In this document: positions 5,282 to 7,416 of the stretch, one piece after another
How positions within the stretch are numbered: the stretch's first letter is position 1
Layout of the letters: each line of letters begins with the position of its first letter
NCBI GenBank assembly: GCA_036563875.1
Contig: DATCLO010000055.1
Location: 1 to 7,416 of the forward strand
Direction: 5' to 3'
Source: ZC4RG29 sp036563875
Lineage (GTDB): Bacteria > Bacteroidota > Bacteroidia > Cytophagales > Cyclobacteriaceae
Length of the DNA stretch: 7,416 bases
Translations under genes and position numbers: made by a program
The notes under the pieces: generated by a model
The model's input: the letters and a program-made list of their open reading frames with translations, nothing else
Told to the model about the DNA's origin: nothing
Database searches by the model: none

Positions 5282-6829
5282 TTGCTGCGGATAATTGTTA
5301 CCATAGCCACAGCCGTCGCCCTCACACTGTGCCTTACCATTGCACATGCGCAGAAACGGCACAGTGATAACGGCGACGGCACTTACACAAACCCGGTAAT
5401 TAACGCCGACTTCCCGGATCCTGATGTAATACGCGTAGGGGATACGTATTACATGGTTTCGACGACAATGTTCGTCTTCCCCGGGGTCACCATATTGAAG
5501 TCGCACGACCTTGTTAACTGGGAATATTGCAGCAACGCGGTGCCGCGTTTCGATTTCCATCCGTGCTATAATCTCGACTTCCGATGCAATCGCTATGGTC
5601 ACGGTCAGTGGGCCACGAGCATGCGCTATCACAACGGCACGTTCTACTTGCTGTTTATTACGCTCGACGAAGGTGGGTTTCTTTGCACGGCTTCTAAAGC
5701 CGAGGGACCATGGACAATCCGCAAGTTGCCGAAAGGTTTTTATGATCCCGGTTTGTTCTTCGACGACGACGGACGCATCTATGTAACGCACGGTTACAGC
5801 GACATCTACATCACGGAAGTAAATGAGAACATTGAACCCGTTGGGAAGGACTCACTGGTATTCCGGGGCGACATCCGCCGTGGACTGGAAGGGATGCACG
5901 TGTACAAGATCAACGGCTACTACTATCTCTACGGCACGTACGGTGGTCGCGATGGAATACAGGTAGCATTACGGTCAAAGAACATTTATGGACCGTATGA
6001 ACAAAAGGTCGTCATAAGCGACCCGTCCGACAATGTCAACTTCGGCGTGCATCAGGGCGCATTGATCCAGACGCAAACGGGCGAGTGGTGGACGATGCTG
6101 TTCTCAGATCGCGGTCCGTTTGGTCGTTTCCCTTCCCTGCAGCCTGTAACCTGGGTCGACGGCTGGCCGATGGTTGGCGTCGATGGGAAGGGCGTGATCA
6201 CATATAGAAAGCCAAATGTCGGGAAGACGTATCCCATTACCACGCTGCCGACGTCTGATGAGTTTGACAGTCCGACCCTGGGCATGCAGTGGGGCTGGAA
6301 TCACAATCCCGATACCACGCGGTGGTCCCTCACGGCGCGACCGGGCTTTATGCGTATTATAACCGGCAGACCGGTATCCGGTTTGCGCGATGCGCGCAAT
6401 ACCCTTACACAGCGAATGTTCGCAAACTACGATGCAACGGTTCCTTCGGTCTATACTACGCGCATGGAATTCGCAAATATGCGTGATGGCGATGTAGCCG
6501 GCCTGGCGATTTTCCAGGATCCTTACGCGTTTATCGGCGTGAAGCAAATTGACGGCCAACGCTACATCGTCATGGAAAACCACGGTCTCGAAATCGCGTC
6601 AGCCCCATTGCAACAAAATGCGATCTACCTCCGGGCAACCGCGCGTTACGACACGGGAGAAGCAACCTTTTCCTATAGCCTCGACAACAAGACATTCAAG
6701 CCCCTGGGCAACACGCTACGCATGCGCTTCGCGTTATCGGTCTTTACCGGGAACAAGATCTGTCTCTTCAATTACGCCACACGTGAGGGCGGAGGCTACG
6801 TGGATTTTGATTGGATCCGGTTGGATTAG
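5282..6829 (+). CDS. Secreted GH43 glycosidase (beta-xylosidase / alpha-L-arabinofuranosidase-like)
   Basis: This 515-residue enzyme is predicted to hydrolyse xylosidic or arabinofuranosidic bonds in hemicellulose by inversion. The signal peptide is about residues 1-23 (LRIIVTIATAVAL, ending AHA). The five-bladed propeller spans about 33-315 and all three GH43 catalytic acids are visible: general base D46 in DFPDPDV, pKa modulator D155 in YDPGLFFDDDG, and general acid E203 in LEGMHVYKINGYYYL. A C-terminal concanavalin-like GH43_C2 domain starts near 322 (SDEFDSPTLGMQW) and ends at DFDWIRLD. Length is normal for this two-domain type. The exact substrate cannot be read from the sequence. The start is odd: a TGA (5279-5281) sits directly before the frame, so the first usable start is TTG 5282. 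An ATG three codons before that stop, in the same frame, may be the ancestral start. Confidence 0.93.
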   Translation: MLRIIVTIATAVALTLCLTIAHAQKRHSDNGDGTYTNPVINADFPDPDVIRVGDTYYMVSTTMFVFPGVTILKSHDLVNWEYCSNAVPRFDFHPCYNLDFRCNRYGHGQWATSMRYHNGTFYLLFITLDEGGFLCTASKAEGPWTIRKLPKGFYDPGLFFDDDGRIYVTHGYSDIYITEVNENIEPVGKDSLVFRGDIRRGLEGMHVYKINGYYYLYGTYGGRDGIQVALRSKNIYGPYEQKVVISDPSDNVNFGVHQGALIQTQTGEWWTMLFSDRGPFGRFPSLQPVTWVDGWPMVGVDGKGVITYRKPNVGKTYPITTLPTSDEFDSPTLGMQWGWNHNPDTTRWSLTARPGFMRIITGRPVSGLRDARNTLTQRMFANYDATVPSVYTTRMEFANMRDGDVAGLAIFQDPYAFIGVKQIDGQRYIVMENHGLEIASAPLQQNAIYLRATARYDTGEATFSYSLDNKTFKPLGNTLRMRFALSVFTGNKICLFNYATREGGGYVDFDWIRLD

Positions 6830-6880
6830 TGTACCCCACAATTCCTGAAGAAAGCGTTATCGGACACACGCGCCATTAAG

Positions 6881-6890
6881 TGTACAATTA
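6881..6890. repeat. Right copy of the 10-bp inverted repeat flanking the GH43 gene
   Basis: TGTACAATTA is the exact reverse complement of 5249-5258. It lies 52 bp after the GH43 stop and just upstream of the sigma-factor palindromes. Confidence 0.3.
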
Positions 6891-6898
6891 ACATTTTT

Positions 6899-6913
6899 GT
6901 TTGCAAACGTTTG
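6899..6913. promoter_or_regulatory. Overlapping palindromes, LacI/PurR-type operator candidate
   Basis: GTTTGCAAACGTTTG contains two perfect 10-bp palindromes that share CAAAC: GTTTGCAAAC (6899-6908) and CAAACGTTTG (6904-6913). The second has the AAACGTTT core typical of LacI/GalR-family operators; E. coli PurR sites contain GCAAACGTTTGC. Its right end is the -33 TTTG of the sigma-factor promoter, so a bound repressor would block transcription (inference). Confidence 0.45.
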
Positions 6914-6941
6914 GATGCGCGAAAATCCTGCGTTAACTTTC
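6910..6941 (+). promoter_or_regulatory. Bacteroidota-type promoter of the ECF sigma factor
   Basis: TTTG (6910-6913) is an exact -33 element. Twenty bp later TAACTTTC (6934-6941) matches TAnnTTTG except for the last base. Transcription would begin near 6946-6949, leaving a leader of roughly 16-19 bp to the ATG at 6965. Confidence 0.5.
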
Positions 6942-6964
6942 ACTTACCTGCACCAAACAACCCA

Positions 6965-7416
6965 ATGGAAGCCGTCCTCCGTCCGGAACCCCTGGTGGCT
7001 GCCGACCGTGTTTTCCTTAGACCGGGCTCCAGCACCTCAGAACACGATCGACTCGTGTGGGACGCTTTCCGTTCAGGCAGCAGGGAAGCGCTCGACGCCA
7101 TCTTTCGCGCCCACGTATCCGGGCTCTATGCCTACGGGTCTAAGTTCACTAAAGACAGAGAAACTGTTCTCGATTGTATCCAGGATCTTTTCGTCGAACT
7201 CTGGAATCGGCGGCAGAGCATCAGCCCCACCAACTGTATCCGATACTACCTGCTCAAGGGGCTGCGGCGGCGGATAACGCGCGTTGTGCATGGCGCGAAG
7301 CGGAGTGAAATGGCCTCGCAGATGGCCGGGTACCTCGACGAGACCATCGACTTCAGCGCAGAGCACATCCTGGTCGCCCAGGAAACCGAACAAACTACGC
7401 GAGCCCGCCTGAAGAG
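6965..7416 (+). CDS. ECF-type RNA polymerase sigma factor, 3' end beyond window
   Basis: This is an open frame of 150 codons from the ATG at 6965 with no stop before the window end. Sigma region 2 is visible at about residues 30-95: LVWDAFRSGSREALDAIF (30-47), the core-binding helix DCIQDLFVELW (70-80), then a basic stretch (LLKGLRRRITRVV). The last residues (ETEQTTRARLK) are the linker into region 4, which is cut off by the window. This pattern fits the ECF sigma factors that Bacteroidota place beside FecR-type anti-sigma factors and SusC/SusD pairs, often in polysaccharide-utilisation loci. Given the GH43 gene just upstream, I infer it controls a hemicellulose locus continuing to the right. 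The start is the only ATG near the expected N-terminus; the frame stays open upstream to a TTG at 6911, but the promoter overlaps that part. Confidence 0.87.
   Translation, partial: MEAVLRPEPLVAADRVFLRPGSSTSEHDRLVWDAFRSGSREALDAIFRAHVSGLYAYGSKFTKDRETVLDCIQDLFVELWNRRQSISPTNCIRYYLLKGLRRRITRVVHGAKRSEMASQMAGYLDETIDFSAEHILVAQETEQTTRARLK

Larger units (their letters stand above)
6830..6964. promoter_or_regulatory. Control region between the GH43 and sigma-factor genes
   Basis: This 135-bp spacer shows no clear terminator for the GH43 gene. It contains TGTACAATTA (6881-6890), the overlapping palindromes at 6899-6913 and a promoter at 6910-6941. AGTGTAC occurs twice (6828-6834 and 6879-6885). Confidence 0.4.

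Noticed and set aside
5267..5791. 174-codon reverse-strand frame opposite the GH43 gene start
   Set aside because: It covers DNA encoding the GH43 signal peptide and catalytic D46 and D155 on the other strand, and has no domain of its own.
6104..6583. 159-codon reverse-strand frame opposite the GH43 C-terminal domain
   Set aside because: It lies opposite an intact, recognisable domain and has an Arg/Ile-rich shadow-like composition.
6897..7277. 126-codon forward frame overlapping the sigma-factor start
   Set aside because: It has no recognisable domain, while the frame from 6965 shows a clear sigma region 2 over the same DNA.

Overview
The window reads as chromosomal DNA of a Bacteroidota bacterium, most likely from the Cytophagales/Chitinophagales side of the phylum (inference, no database search was possible). 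The evidence is a TonB-dependent receptor with an N-terminal carboxypeptidase-regulatory-like domain, a Sde182/DUF1593 protein, a secreted GH43 glycosidase, an ECF sigma factor of the type found beside polysaccharide loci, promoter elements of the phylum's TAnnTTTG type, and no obvious Shine-Dalgarno sequences.

Layout. Positions 12-1475 (minus strand) encode a secreted nucleoside-hydrolase-like DUF1593 protein with a C-terminal Ig/PKD-like domain. A 168-bp divergent promoter region (1476-1643) separates it from a 749-residue TonB-dependent receptor at 1644-3893 (plus). In both genes an exact TAnnTTTG element lies only 5-6 bp before the ATG, so the transcripts may be leaderless. Positions 3894-4415 are a gene-poor stretch holding three successive arrays of degenerate short words (CTATGTG, CTCYGTG, AATCM) and a 40-codon reading frame whose N-terminus resembles the start of cysteine synthases. 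Next come an unrecognised 274-residue cytoplasmic protein (4416-5240) and, 41 bp later, a GH43 beta-xylosidase/arabinofuranosidase-like enzyme (5282-6829). The GH43 gene appears to start at TTG, because an in-frame TGA cuts off a nearby upstream ATG. After a 135-bp gap with a LacI/PurR-like palindrome overlapping a promoter, an ECF sigma factor begins at 6965 and runs off the window end.

How the genes may work together (inference). The receptor and DUF1593 protein share one control region and look like an uptake and envelope-hydrolase pair. The GH43 enzyme and sigma factor look like the edge of a plant-polysaccharide utilisation locus, whose anti-sigma factor and SusC/SusD genes would lie beyond position 7416. 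The word-array region between them looks like a boundary rather than part of either operon. I see no RNA genes, CRISPR arrays, insertion sequences or attachment sites. No complete new system is evident; the least explained elements are the word arrays, the gene relic, the GH43 start and the sigma-factor operator.
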